From NCBI RefSeq assembly GCF_018304825.1, contig NZ_CP072648.1:38501-102500 (forward strand): a stretch of 64,000 bases of DNA, read 5' to 3'. How positions within the stretch are numbered: the first letter of the stretch is position 1; every line of letters begins with the position of its first letter. Shown here piece by piece: positions 25,321 to 35,671 of this stretch. Source of the stretch: Chloracidobacterium validum. Its GTDB lineage: Bacteria; Acidobacteriota; Blastocatellia; Chloracidobacteriales; Chloracidobacteriaceae. Made by a program: the position numbers and the translations under genes. The notes below the pieces were generated by a model. It saw only the letters and a program-made list of their open reading frames with translations. It made no database searches and was not told the DNA's origin.

Positions 25321-26442
25321 ATGGTTTCTCGTTCCACTGCATCCAATCAGTTTCCGTCACCCATCAAATGTGTTGCGATTGGTGGCGGAACTGGTTTAGC
25401 AACGCTGCTCCGTGGCCTGAAACGGCGCGTCATCGAGGATGGCGATCCGCTTCCAGGGCAATGTATCGAGAGTCTAACGGCCGTTGTGACCGTGACGGAT
25501 GACGGGGGCAGTTCAGGCCGTCTCCGCGAGGAGTTTCAAATGCTCCCGCCGGGTGACATTCGCAACTGCCTGGTCGCCCTTTCAGAAGACGAACGGCTCT
25601 TTTCCCGCCTGTTTCAATACCGCTTCCCGGGCCAGGGGAGCGTGCGCGGTCACAGTTTTGGCAATCTGTTTTTAGCCGCGCTGACGGGCATCACGGGCGA
25701 TTTTGTCGAAGCTATCCGGCTGTGCAGTGAGGTGCTGGCCATCAAGGGTAAAATCGTTCCGTCAACCACGAGCGATGTCACCTTGGTCGCCGAACTGGAC
25801 GATGGTTTCGTCGTGCGCGGCGAATCCAAAATCAGCGCGGCCGGTGGACGCATCCAAAGTATTGCGCTTGATCCGCCCGATTGCGCCCCGCTGCCAGAAA
25901 CCCTGACCTCAATTGCCGAAGCCGACCTTATCACGCTGGGTCCCGGCTCGCTGTTCACGAGTGTCATCCCAAATCTGCTGGTTGCCGGCGTGGCGGACGC
26001 GATTGCTGCCTCAACCGCCCTCAAGGTGTATATCTGCAACCTGATGACCCAGCCTGGCGAGACGACGGATTTTTCCATCGCGGATCATGTCGCCACGCTC
26101 CTCGATGCCTTGTCACCGGCCGGCCTGGATGCCGTCGTGGTCAACCACGGTAGAATTTCAGCGGCGGCGCGGGCACGTTATCGGCTCGAAGGCTCGCGTC
26201 CGCTGACGGGACGTTCATCCATCCGACGCCTGAATGGACTGCCTCCCACGGCGCGGGTTGCCACGGATAAGTTTCTCATGTTTGACCGCCACCGGATTCC
26301 AGTCGTGACTGCTAACTTGGTGGAGGAAACCGAGGTTGTGCGCCATGCGCCGGAAAGGCTGGCCCAGGTCGTGCTGGATGTGTATGCCCGACGTTTGCCC
26401 GCGACCCAACGCAAGCCAAATCTCCGACTCGTCGCGCGGTGA
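25321..26442 (+). CDS. YvcK/CofD-like protein (gluconeogenesis factor family)
   Basis: The protein has 373 residues with the family motif CVAIGGGTGLATLLRGLKR near residue 18. Other markers are VVTVTDDGGSSGRLREEF, PPGDIRNCLVALS, FGNLFLAALTGITGDF and LGPGSLFTSVIPNLLV. In Bacillus, YvcK binds UDP-GlcNAc and links carbon metabolism with cell-wall synthesis and cell shape; CofD itself makes coenzyme F420. The gap of about 16 residues between the ATG and the GGGTG motif and the lack of F420 genes nearby favour the YvcK group. It is cytoplasmic. The C terminus is slightly longer than the core domain. Confidence 0.9.
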   Translation: MVSRSTASNQFPSPIKCVAIGGGTGLATLLRGLKRRVIEDGDPLPGQCIESLTAVVTVTDDGGSSGRLREEFQMLPPGDIRNCLVALSEDERLFSRLFQYRFPGQGSVRGHSFGNLFLAALTGITGDFVEAIRLCSEVLAIKGKIVPSTTSDVTLVAELDDGFVVRGESKISAAGGRIQSIALDPPDCAPLPETLTSIAEADLITLGPGSLFTSVIPNLLVAGVADAIAASTALKVYICNLMTQPGETTDFSIADHVATLLDALSPAGLDAVVVNHGRISAAARARYRLEGSRPLTGRSSIRRLNGLPPTARVATDKFLMFDRHRIPVVTANLVEETEVVRHAPERLAQVVLDVYARRLPATQRKPNLRLVAR

Positions 26443-26484
26443 CAGACCTGACGACGTAGCGCTTCCACAGCCCAACCTCCTGCC

Positions 26485-27720
26485 ATGACGACGGTGGCTT
26501 CCAACATTCCTTCTCGTAACATTCCTTCTCGTAACATTCCTTCTCGCTGGCACATCTGGCGGCGGCGGCTGGTTTTCATCGGCCTGGGTTTTTGTCTGCT
26601 CGTTGGGGCAGCGCTGATCTGGCTGCCTGAAATGGTTGAGCGGGAGGTGAATGGGATTGCCGCGACGACGCGCAAGCCTCCGTCGTCCCGCGCCTTGGCG
26701 CTGCATGCCCGGTTGTTCGTGGCCGATCTACATGCCGATACTCTGCTGTGGAACCGTGACCTTCTGGCGCGCAGTACGCGCGGCCATGTGGACCTGCCGC
26801 GCTTACAGGAAGGGAATGTGGCGCTGCAAGCCTTTACCATCGTCACAAAAGCGCCGCGCGGCATGAACAACGAGCGGACCGATGGCGACCGCTTCAACTT
26901 GGTGGCCGCCCTGAACGTGGCCCAGTTGTGGCCGCCCAAAACCTGGACGAGCTTCACGGAGCGCGCGCTCTATCAATGTCAGCGGCTGGAAGCCGCCGCG
27001 GCGCGCTCGGGTGGCCAACTGACCCTCATTCGCAACCAGGCGGAACTGCGTGATTTTCTGGCTCGTCGCGCTGCCAATCCAAAGCTGGTCGGGGCGCTGC
27101 TTGGCGTCGAAGGCGCGCACGCCCTTGACGGCGACCTCACCAATCTGGATCGGCTGTACGCGGCCGGTGTCCGCATGATGGCACCGACGCACTTCTTCGA
27201 CAATGAGTGGGGTGGTTCGGCGCACGGTCTAGCCAAAGGCGGACTCACCGACCTGGGGCGTGAACTCATCCGCCGCATGGAGCAAAAGTCCATGGTCGTT
27301 GACCTCGCGCATGCTTCGCCGGCTGTGATTGACGACGTGTTGGCCATGGCCACGCGCCCGGTGGTGATTTCGCACACCGGGGTGCGCGGCACCTGTGGCG
27401 GGTTGCGCAACATCACGGACGACCAGTTGCGCGGTATCGCGCGCACCGGCGGGGTGGTTGGCATCGGGTATTTCTTTGCGGCCGTCTGCGGCCAGGATGC
27501 CCGCTCGATTGCCCGCGCCATGCGCTATGCGGCCAATGTGGCCGGCGTTGAGCATGTCGCCCTGGGTTCGGACTATGATGGCGCGGTGAGTGTGCCTTTC
27601 GACACGGCGCACCTGGCCGAAATCACCGACGCTTTGCTTGAAGAAGGATTTTCTGAGCAAGAGATTGCCCTTATGATGGGAGGCAACGTCCAGCGGGTCT
27701 GGCTGGCCGCATTGCCCTAA
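26485..27720 (+). CDS. Membrane-anchored dipeptidase, peptidase family M19
   Basis: The protein has 411 residues. After three in-frame copies of NIPSR there is one membrane segment (about residues 31-50, LVFIGLGFCLLVGAALIWL), so the enzyme is anchored facing the periplasm. Zinc-site motifs are FVADLHADTLLWN (His and Asp), the bridging Glu in GVEGAHALDGD, and His in VVISHTGVRG. Family M19 renal dipeptidases hydrolyse dipeptides, including those with a D-residue, and some bacterial members act in peptide or peptidoglycan turnover. The later start sites would lose the membrane anchor. It is followed 36 bp on by the B12-binding protein gene. Confidence 0.92.
   Translation: MTTVASNIPSRNIPSRNIPSRWHIWRRRLVFIGLGFCLLVGAALIWLPEMVEREVNGIAATTRKPPSSRALALHARLFVADLHADTLLWNRDLLARSTRGHVDLPRLQEGNVALQAFTIVTKAPRGMNNERTDGDRFNLVAALNVAQLWPPKTWTSFTERALYQCQRLEAAAARSGGQLTLIRNQAELRDFLARRAANPKLVGALLGVEGAHALDGDLTNLDRLYAAGVRMMAPTHFFDNEWGGSAHGLAKGGLTDLGRELIRRMEQKSMVVDLAHASPAVIDDVLAMATRPVVISHTGVRGTCGGLRNITDDQLRGIARTGGVVGIGYFFAAVCGQDARSIARAMRYAANVAGVEHVALGSDYDGAVSVPFDTAHLAEITDALLEEGFSEQEIALMMGGNVQRVWLAALP
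26503..26547 (+). repeat. 15-bp in-frame triplication at the start of the dipeptidase gene
   Basis: AACATTCCTTCTCGT occurs at 26503-26517 and 26518-26532, and with a final T-to-C change at 26533-26547. Each copy encodes Asn-Ile-Pro-Ser-Arg, which lengthens the cytoplasmic tail before the membrane segment. Copy number may vary among strains. Confidence 0.95.
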
Positions 27721-27756
27721 CCGTCGCCAAGCGACCGGTTGAAAGAAGCGACATCA

Positions 27757-28170
27757 ATGACCGAACGACGCCTTCGTATTCTCATTGCCAAGCCCGGACT
27801 TGACGGCCATGACCGTGGCGCGAAAGTGATCGCGCGCGCGCTGCGCGACGCTGGCATGGAAGTCATCTACACTGGCTTGCGTCAAACACCAGAGCAAATC
27901 GTTGCCGCCGCCGTGCAGGAAGACGTGGATGCCATTGGGGTTTCCATTCTGTCCGGCGCGCACATGACGTTGTTCCCGCGCATTTTGGAACTGATGCGCG
28001 AGCAGGGGATTGACGACATTCCACTGTTCGGGGGGGGCATCATTCCTGACGAAGACATCCCGAAGCTCAAGGCGGCCGGGGTGGATGAAATCTTCACGCC
28101 AGGCGCGACGATGGATGCCATCATTGCCTACATTCAAAACCGCGTCGGGACGGCCGCGGCCAACGCCTGA
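27757..28170 (+). CDS. Cobalamin-binding small subunit of methylmalonyl-CoA mutase type
   Basis: This 137-residue protein starts at ATG 27757 ([14 protein letters not shown]), with GAAAGAAG upstream. It is a stand-alone B12-binding domain: DGHDRG (Asp16, His18, Gly21) is the DxHxxG motif whose His coordinates cobalt. GVSILSGAH and [14 protein letters not shown] are also characteristic. The sequence matches the C-terminal domain of methylmalonyl-CoA mutase or its separate small subunit, which pairs with a large catalytic chain to convert succinyl-CoA and methylmalonyl-CoA. The large subunit and MeaB-type chaperone are not in this window. Confidence 0.92.
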   Translation: MTERRLRILIAKPGLDGHDRGAKVIARALRDAGMEVIYTGLRQTPEQIVAAAVQEDVDAIGVSILSGAHMTLFPRILELMREQGIDDIPLFGGGIIPDEDIPKLKAAGVDEIFTPGATMDAIIAYIQNRVGTAAANA

Positions 28171-28237
28171 CGCCAGCAACGGCGCAGGGCGCGGCCGGCA
28201 TTCGCGCGCTTTTGTCTGCGAAGCGTCAAGCTGCCCA

Positions 28238-29374
28238 CTACGGATGACCTTCTGACAACAGGCGCTGAAGCGTGCGCCGAATAAGCGCTGGCGTGGGAGC
28301 TGATGTTTCCTGGACCACGCCAATCCGTGAAGGCAGGATGAACCGCGCCTGGCCGCCAACAACCTTTTTGTCGTAAGCCAGAGCCGCCAGGACGGCATCC
28401 ACCGCAATACCGGACGTTGCAGGCATTCGCCCGACGCGCCGCACCAACGCTTGCACCCGCTCCGCTTCGGCCGCCGCCATCCAGCCTAGTTCAGCGGCGA
28501 TCTGACAGGCGGCGATCATGCCGAGTCCGACGGCTTCGCCATGGCGAAAGCGCCGGTACTTGGTCACAGCTTCCAACGCATGGCCAATTGTGTGGCCGAA
28601 GTTGAGGATTTTACGTTCGCCGGTTTCGCGCTCGTCCCGCGCCACGATGTCCGCCTTGATGCGGCAGCAATCCGCAATCACCTCGCCCAGCCAGTCCCAG
28701 GGCGCGTCCCGCCGCAGTGAAAGCGGCAACCGGGCTTCGAGCCGCGCAAACAGATCAGCATCGCGGATCACACCGTACTTGATGGCCTCATGCCAACCGG
28801 CATGCCATTCACGGCGGGGCAGGGTTTGGAGCGTTTCTAAGTCGGCGACAACCAGCGCCGGTTGATGAAAGGCGCCGATCAGGTTTTTACCTTCGCGCCA
28901 GTTGAAGCCAGTTTTACCGCCAACACTGCTATCAATCATCGCCAGCAGCGTAGTCGGAACTTGAACAAAGGCCACGCCGCGCAGGTACGTCGCCGCTGCA
29001 AACCCAACGAGGTCACCGACGACCCCACCCCCTAGGGCGACCAGCACATCGCGGCGCTCAAGTCGCTGCGCCAGGCAGAAGTCCCAGATGCGTTCCACCG
29101 TGCGCAGGTGCTTGAAGCGCTCACCATCGGGAATGACGCAGAGCTGAACGGCGAAGCCGGCCGCTTCTAAACTCGCCGTGGTGGCAGCCGCGTAGTGCCG
29201 GGCAACCTTCGGGTTGGTCACGATGGCGACCGACCGTGGGGCGTCACCAAACGTTTGGTGCAGGTGATGCCCTAAAGCGCGACATAGCCCTACGCCAATG
29301 TGGATGTCATACCGCCCGCTCGCATGCGTGACCGGAACGGTGGCGGTCGGATGAGCCTGAAGCCTGTTCATCAC
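28238..29374 (-). CDS. aroB: 3-dehydroquinate synthase
   Basis: The protein has 378 residues, normal for AroB. It converts DAHP to 3-dehydroquinate in the shikimate pathway, using NAD and a divalent metal. Motifs seen: DGERFKHLRTVERIWD, ALGGGVVGDLVGFAAATYLRGV, QVPTTLLAMIDSSVGGKTGFN, and metal ligands in EAIKYGVI and GHTIGHALE. Its ATG overlaps the stop of the upstream repeat protein gene (TGATGA), so translation is probably coupled. The end lies 67 bp from the convergent B12-binding protein gene. Confidence 0.97.
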   Translation of the reverse strand: MMNRLQAHPTATVPVTHASGRYDIHIGVGLCRALGHHLHQTFGDAPRSVAIVTNPKVARHYAAATTASLEAAGFAVQLCVIPDGERFKHLRTVERIWDFCLAQRLERRDVLVALGGGVVGDLVGFAAATYLRGVAFVQVPTTLLAMIDSSVGGKTGFNWREGKNLIGAFHQPALVVADLETLQTLPRREWHAGWHEAIKYGVIRDADLFARLEARLPLSLRRDAPWDWLGEVIADCCRIKADIVARDERETGERKILNFGHTIGHALEAVTKYRRFRHGEAVGLGMIAACQIAAELGWMAAAEAERVQALVRRVGRMPATSGIAVDAVLAALAYDKKVVGGQARFILPSRIGVVQETSAPTPALIRRTLQRLLSEGHP

Positions 29375-30228
29375 CCTGTGCCGCTAGGTTTTTTCTTCAT
29401 CTGTTGCAGGACGAGGTTGCGCACCTGAACCGGCACCGTCGGGTCCGTGCTGAGTTCCTTGAGTTGGGAGGGCGTCAGCGTTCCGACCAGGGTAACGGCA
29501 CGTCCCAGCGGGAGCATGCGGTTTCGGAGCAGCGCCATTTTGACATAGTTGCGATTGGCCCACCGCGCGGTATCCGCAATCAGGATGACGACATGCTGGT
29601 GGGTCGCTTTCCACACCGCGGTCGAAACCACGCTCTCCGTCAAAAAGGGGTTATTGAGCACGGCCCGGATGACCTCGCTGTTGGCATCGTTGAGCATCTG
29701 CGGAAGCAGTCGTCCGCCGTTGCCACGGCGCGCCAGCGTGATTTTTTGCCCCAGCGGAAGGTTTTGGTACTGCTGCAAAATGGCGTTTTCGGCCGCAGTT
29801 TTGATTTCCAGCGGAAGCGCTGGCGTGATGAGCACCGTGACCAGATCGAAGAGAAACAGATTCGGCACGAGGCGCAGTCCCGCCGAGGCCGGAAGCTTTG
29901 GATTGAGCACGAGCATGCGCCGTAGGCGGTGGCTTTCCTGCACGCGCCGGTCGCCGGCCATGCGCCGCAGGACTTCATGCGAAACATCACGCCGCCGGGC
30001 AATGATGGTCAGTTCTTCCTCGCCGGTGGCTTCGTTATCAAGCAGGGCGTTGAGGACTTCATCGGTTGCATCGAAAGCGAGTTCAAGCCGCTCTTCGGGC
30101 GTTCCACTTCGGGCGCGCTGAACCCGCCGCAGCAAATCGAGCTGTCCTAGAGCCGCTTGTTTGGCGGCAGCTTCCGCCGCGCTGATTTCCGGCGGCGCTG
30201 CCAAGTCATCTTCTTGCTCATCAGGCAT
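29371..30228 (-). CDS. Repeat protein of unknown function, upstream of aroB
   Basis: The protein has 285 residues from ATG 30228 (MPDEQEDDLAAPPE). A longer frame reaches 30285 but overlaps the end of the S9 peptidase gene and adds an unconserved leader. It is all-alpha with recurring segments of the type LLDNEATGEEELTIIARRRDVSHEVLRRM and VLNNPFLTESVVSTAV, resembling leucine-rich-repeat-variant/HEAT-like solenoids (DUF2336-type). It has no signal peptide or enzyme motif. It overlaps aroB by four bases and follows the S9 peptidase gene at 22 bp, suggesting a peptidase-repeat protein-aroB operon. I do not recognise a named family, and no function is assigned. Confidence 0.75.
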   Translation of the reverse strand: MPDEQEDDLAAPPEISAAEAAAKQAALGQLDLLRRVQRARSGTPEERLELAFDATDEVLNALLDNEATGEEELTIIARRRDVSHEVLRRMAGDRRVQESHRLRRMLVLNPKLPASAGLRLVPNLFLFDLVTVLITPALPLEIKTAAENAILQQYQNLPLGQKITLARRGNGGRLLPQMLNDANSEVIRAVLNNPFLTESVVSTAVWKATHQHVVILIADTARWANRNYVKMALLRNRMLPLGRAVTLVGTLTPSQLKELSTDPTVPVQVRNLVLQQMKKKPSGTG

Positions 30229-30250
30229 AACGTTTTCTTCACCGCGTCCT

Positions 30251-32302
<2,052 letters not shown>

Positions 32303-32718
32303 CCAAAACTCCTATCTCGATGAAAGGTAAACACTAACCTTGCGCTCCAGAGTGTAGGCCGGCGACGCCAACCTTGTCATGACTTGTCATGGAGGACAGC
32401 GCCGTGGGTTTTGGATGAGGCGTTGAGTCCACCCTCATCCCAACTCGCCGCCGGGTGGGGACTGGGCTTCCTGTGAGGATAGGCGGCCGGAAGCGCGCCG
32501 AGGTTGTTTGGGCTGCCCCGATCCAACCCGGGCCGGCCTCGCATCAACCTGAGCGCTTTGCGCTGTCAACTACGGCATGCAGGCGACGCGCAAGCGTGGC
32601 AATATGGTGCCTGCCGCGCATCGGCGGCGTCTCTGGAAAGCCAGTTGGAAAGCGCCATTTGCTTCACGTCCCCAGTGCTTGGCCGGCGACAGCTTTTTGC
32701 ATCCAGGCAAGTGAGACC
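32303..32718. other. Gap between the S9 peptidase and the Imm70-like gene
   Basis: These ~415 bases hold no gene I can support. A short ORF (32577-32713, 45 residues, basic) ends just before the Imm70-like start and might be a remnant, but it has no recognisable domain. The 10-bp duplication at 32373-32392 lies here. Confidence 0.5.
32373..32392 (+). repeat. 10-bp tandem duplication in the intergenic gap
   Basis: CTTGTCATGA is directly followed by CTTGTCATGG (one mismatch). Confidence 0.8.
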
Positions 32719-33141
32719 ATGCTTCGCATTTTTCTCTGGGTAGATACGAAACGCTACGAAATCGGCTCGCCGGCATTCTTTCACTGTTTCTTTTCGACGA
32801 TTGCCTATCGCTTGGAACAGGATGCCTGGGGGAGCGTCTATCCGTGCATCATGCTGGAATTCTACAAAGGACGGCTTGACTACCCGAACGCCGCGCAGGC
32901 GCTCAGCGAACTCGACGCCATTCAGCTTGGCTTGGAAGTCCTGCCGCCGACTGACATCGTGTGGGATTACGACGATCTCAGCCGGCAGCCGCCGTGGGCC
33001 GACGGGGTGCTGGAGACGTTAAGCTGCGCGGCGGAATGTTTTTTCACGCCGAGCGAGGAGCATTTATTCACCGTCTTGCGCCAGGCCTTTACGCGAAGCG
33101 CCGAAGTTCGGCATGACGTGCGCATCCGCCGTATGGCATGA
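32719..33141 (+). CDS. Imm70-like immunity protein (orphan)
   Basis: The 140-residue protein from ATG 32719 begins MLRIFLWVDTKRYEIGSPAF. It continues with HCFFSTIAYRLEQDAWGS, YPCIMLEFYKGRLDY, DIVWDYDDLSRQPPW and a C-terminal helix. This pattern matches, from memory, the Immunity protein 70 family, which protects cells from polymorphic or contact-dependent toxins. A longer frame to 32455 is rejected because the family start is at 32719 and the extra codons look random. No toxin gene is adjacent: the upstream gap is non-coding and the downstream gene is a divergent-looking secreted protein. It could be a defensive orphan immunity gene, left after loss of its toxin or acquired against rivals. 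Family call is by eye. Confidence 0.7.
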   Translation: MLRIFLWVDTKRYEIGSPAFFHCFFSTIAYRLEQDAWGSVYPCIMLEFYKGRLDYPNAAQALSELDAIQLGLEVLPPTDIVWDYDDLSRQPPWADGVLETLSCAAECFFTPSEEHLFTVLRQAFTRSAEVRHDVRIRRMA

Positions 33142-33322
33142 CCCACGTTCTGATTCCATCCGTAGGCAAGAGATAGCACCACCATGGCTCAACGTTGGGC
33201 TGGATGCCAGGTACACATCTACCTGCCGGGCTGTTCCTGCTGATGCCGATGCTCGTTCCACAGAACGATATTTTATGCAGCCTGGCGTGCTTACCAGCAG
33301 CCTGGCTGGATGGCTCGCGCCG

Positions 33323-35296
33323 TTAGTACTGGAACGTTTTATCGAAGCCGTCAAACTGGAAGATGTTGTACTCCCAAGCACATTCGCACAGGGGCACTTC
33401 TTCGCCGCCTGTAATGAAGCCCACAAGCTTTTTCACTTGCTTTACCGGAGGGCATGGGTGGTAGAAGCCCACTTTGAGATAGACGCGCCCTTTTAGTCCC
33501 GACAGGTTGTTGCTGAAGTGTAAGACGGGTTTGTTGACGGCGCTGAAATTCATCAGCATGTCGTTCCTGACAAGTGGATTGACCTCGGACTGGAGAGTGA
33601 CATAGGCAATTACGGCGTCCACCCCACCAGAGGCGTCGAAGCGGGTATTTAGAAAAGGGTTGATGGTGCCGCTAAGCTCGTTGTTGACCAAGTTGGCCTG
33701 GCCGTAGAGCTTGAAGCCGACGCTGCCACCCAAGGTGGCGGTAACGCGGACAGGCACAGGTCCGATGAAAAACCGCACGTCGGCCAAGGGCCAGGACAAA
33801 CTCTGATAAATGTCGTAATTGAGAGCGATGGTTTTGGCACCTGGGGTTTCAGGCTCAAACTTGATTTCGTCGGCGGCTATGCCTAAGACAATGAGTTTGA
33901 GGCGTATGCCGTTGGGTTCGTTGTTGCCTGTAAGTCCGGTGCCTGTGCCCAAGATGGCGGAAAAGTCGCCGCGCAGCACTTCCAGTTCCTTACTGAGAGG
34001 TTCACTGCTGTTGACAATGCTCAAAAAGTTGTAGTACCGCAGCCCAAGCAAGGCATTGGCTGTGACTTTGTAGCCCAGGGTTGTGACCTTGTTCTTGCTT
34101 TGTTGCCAACTTCGAGTGCTTTGTAACCCATTCCCTCGAATAAACATGCTAAACGGCACCTTGTCGCCTTCGGGGAAAGCAAACTGGAACGTCGGCACAG
34201 AGTTTCTTTCCGTCAAGACCAAATTAAGTTCTTTGTCGACTGAGCCGTATGCCGCCAGCGCGTTGTTGCTTTGTGCCATTGGCGCTCCGTCAAGGCCATA
34301 GCACACCACACGGATGTAGTAGGGCTTTATCTGATTGACCGGTTCGGGCTCGATCGTGCTTAGGTCAACCTGAAAGTACTCGTACACCTTGCCCTTGTAG
34401 TCAAGCGGGGCGATACCCCGGACACTGGTTCCCCATTTCAATGGTGACTCCTGGCCGGAGCGCAGTACATCTTTGGGCTTGTAATTGATGGCGGTCTCGT
34501 CGAATGGTTTGTTGGACACTTGCCACTCCACCTTGCTGATCAGAGCCTCTACGCCTTTGGGTACCTCCAGCAGCAGGGGGAAAACCTTGCGCCCCTTAGA
34601 AGCCAACGACACCTTGACCCAGGTTACCGGAAACTCTACGGTGCCTTCGTCAGAACCGGTCTCGCCGATGTACAGGTTGGGCTGCCAGTTAGCAACAGCT
34701 AGCGTTTGCGTGTTGATGCCTCCCGACACATTGGGTAGGCTGGTGGTGGGCACTTGCCAGATGGTAGTGGCAGATTTTTGGTTGGCCTGGTACCGGCTCA
34801 ACGAAATGGCCTTAAAGTTAGGCGGCAGGGCGGGGGAGGGTTGGTACAACGCAACATTGAAGTTGGGTTTCAGTCCTTCAAAGGCATTGGGCTGGCGCAG
34901 TGAGCGACCGCGCGCGGCCAGTGCTTGCTCCAGGGCATTCAGCTCGTCGAAGTATTGTTTCACCGTGGTGACGCGCCCTTTGCCGTCAGGTGTGGGCAGG
35001 GTGATCTGGGCATTGGGGTTGAGGGCCTTGCCCGTCGTGGGGTTTACCATCTGGAAAGGTTCGTACTTGACGGGAGCTCGCCTGTAGGAAGGTTCGTCCA
35101 ACAGGTTTTGTGTCTGGGTCAACATTCGAGAGGTAGTCTTGAGCTCCGGAAACTCAATGATTTTCCGCCCAGGATTGCGGGGGTCATTGCGGATTTGGTA
35201 CTGCCTTTGGGCGATCGATAGGGCAGGTGACAGGCACAGGCACAAGCACGGCACAACTGCCCGGAGAAACAGTTTGCTGGCAGGCTTCATAGGCAT
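33323..35296 (-). CDS. Large secreted protein of unknown function, lower GC than neighbours
   Basis: This 657-residue protein starts at ATG 35296 (MPMKPASK). A GTG at 35302 or ATG at 35290 is also possible, since no clear Shine-Dalgarno sequence is present. It has a signal peptide (about 1-28, LCLCLSPALSIAQ). The mature protein is beta-rich, with YFQVDLSTIEPEPVNQIKPYYIRVVCYG, a VRVTATLGGSVGFKLYGQANL segment, and a C-terminal Cys pair (VPLCECAWEYNIFQFDGF). No known family is recognised. GC appears lower than around it: the 60 bases from 34081 hold only 27 G/C, whereas panB-region lines are near 70%. This and its A/T-rich upstream region suggest horizontal acquisition. Confidence 0.75.
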   Translation of the reverse strand: MPMKPASKLFLRAVVPCLCLCLSPALSIAQRQYQIRNDPRNPGRKIIEFPELKTTSRMLTQTQNLLDEPSYRRAPVKYEPFQMVNPTTGKALNPNAQITLPTPDGKGRVTTVKQYFDELNALEQALAARGRSLRQPNAFEGLKPNFNVALYQPSPALPPNFKAISLSRYQANQKSATTIWQVPTTSLPNVSGGINTQTLAVANWQPNLYIGETGSDEGTVEFPVTWVKVSLASKGRKVFPLLLEVPKGVEALISKVEWQVSNKPFDETAINYKPKDVLRSGQESPLKWGTSVRGIAPLDYKGKVYEYFQVDLSTIEPEPVNQIKPYYIRVVCYGLDGAPMAQSNNALAAYGSVDKELNLVLTERNSVPTFQFAFPEGDKVPFSMFIRGNGLQSTRSWQQSKNKVTTLGYKVTANALLGLRYYNFLSIVNSSEPLSKELEVLRGDFSAILGTGTGLTGNNEPNGIRLKLIVLGIAADEIKFEPETPGAKTIALNYDIYQSLSWPLADVRFFIGPVPVRVTATLGGSVGFKLYGQANLVNNELSGTINPFLNTRFDASGGVDAVIAYVTLQSEVNPLVRNDMLMNFSAVNKPVLHFSNNLSGLKGRVYLKVGFYHPCPPVKQVKKLVGFITGGEEVPLCECAWEYNIFQFDGFDKTFQY

Positions 35297-35671
35297 GGGC
35301 ACGAAATAAATACATGTTGCGGTTACAAAGACAATTCTGAAGGTTTAAGAGATAAAGAGTCAACCCAATAAATAGCGCAATAACTGGTCACACTTGTTTC
35401 GCCGGATTGGGGCTTCAAGTGAGGTTCTGGGGCATGGAATGGCCGAGACCAGGCCAGACGGGCAACTGTTTTCTTGGTTTCAGAAGCTTGCAGAAAAGGA
35501 GAGAGGGTACGAAGGGACGCCATAGCCACCCTCGCAAGCACTTCCCATCAGGCAATGATGCACATAGCATGGCTGCCAACAGCAGGGCCTGGCATGTTCG
35601 TGCTGATGTCCTGCTTGATGAGGGGTTTACCTTAGATAACCGCCAACGGCAGTCCTAATATGTGAGTAGCC
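35297..35671. other. A/T-richer gap between the secreted protein and panB
   Basis: These 375 bases include a promoter for the minus-strand gene. The ORF at 35407-35658 has no domain and overlaps no good ribosome-binding site. No repeat, tRNA or insertion-sequence end was seen. Confidence 0.5.
35307..35334 (-). promoter_or_regulatory. Candidate promoter of the lower-GC secreted protein gene
   Basis: On the minus strand TTGTCT (35334-35329) is followed after 16 bases by TATTTA (35312-35307). The predicted transcription start would fall within about 10 bases of the ATG at 35296, so the mRNA may be leaderless, fitting the absence of a Shine-Dalgarno sequence. Confidence 0.4.

Noticed and set aside
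33113..33496. 127-residue ORF after the Imm70-like gene
   Set aside because: Its second half is antisense to the secreted protein, and its first half is unlike any family.
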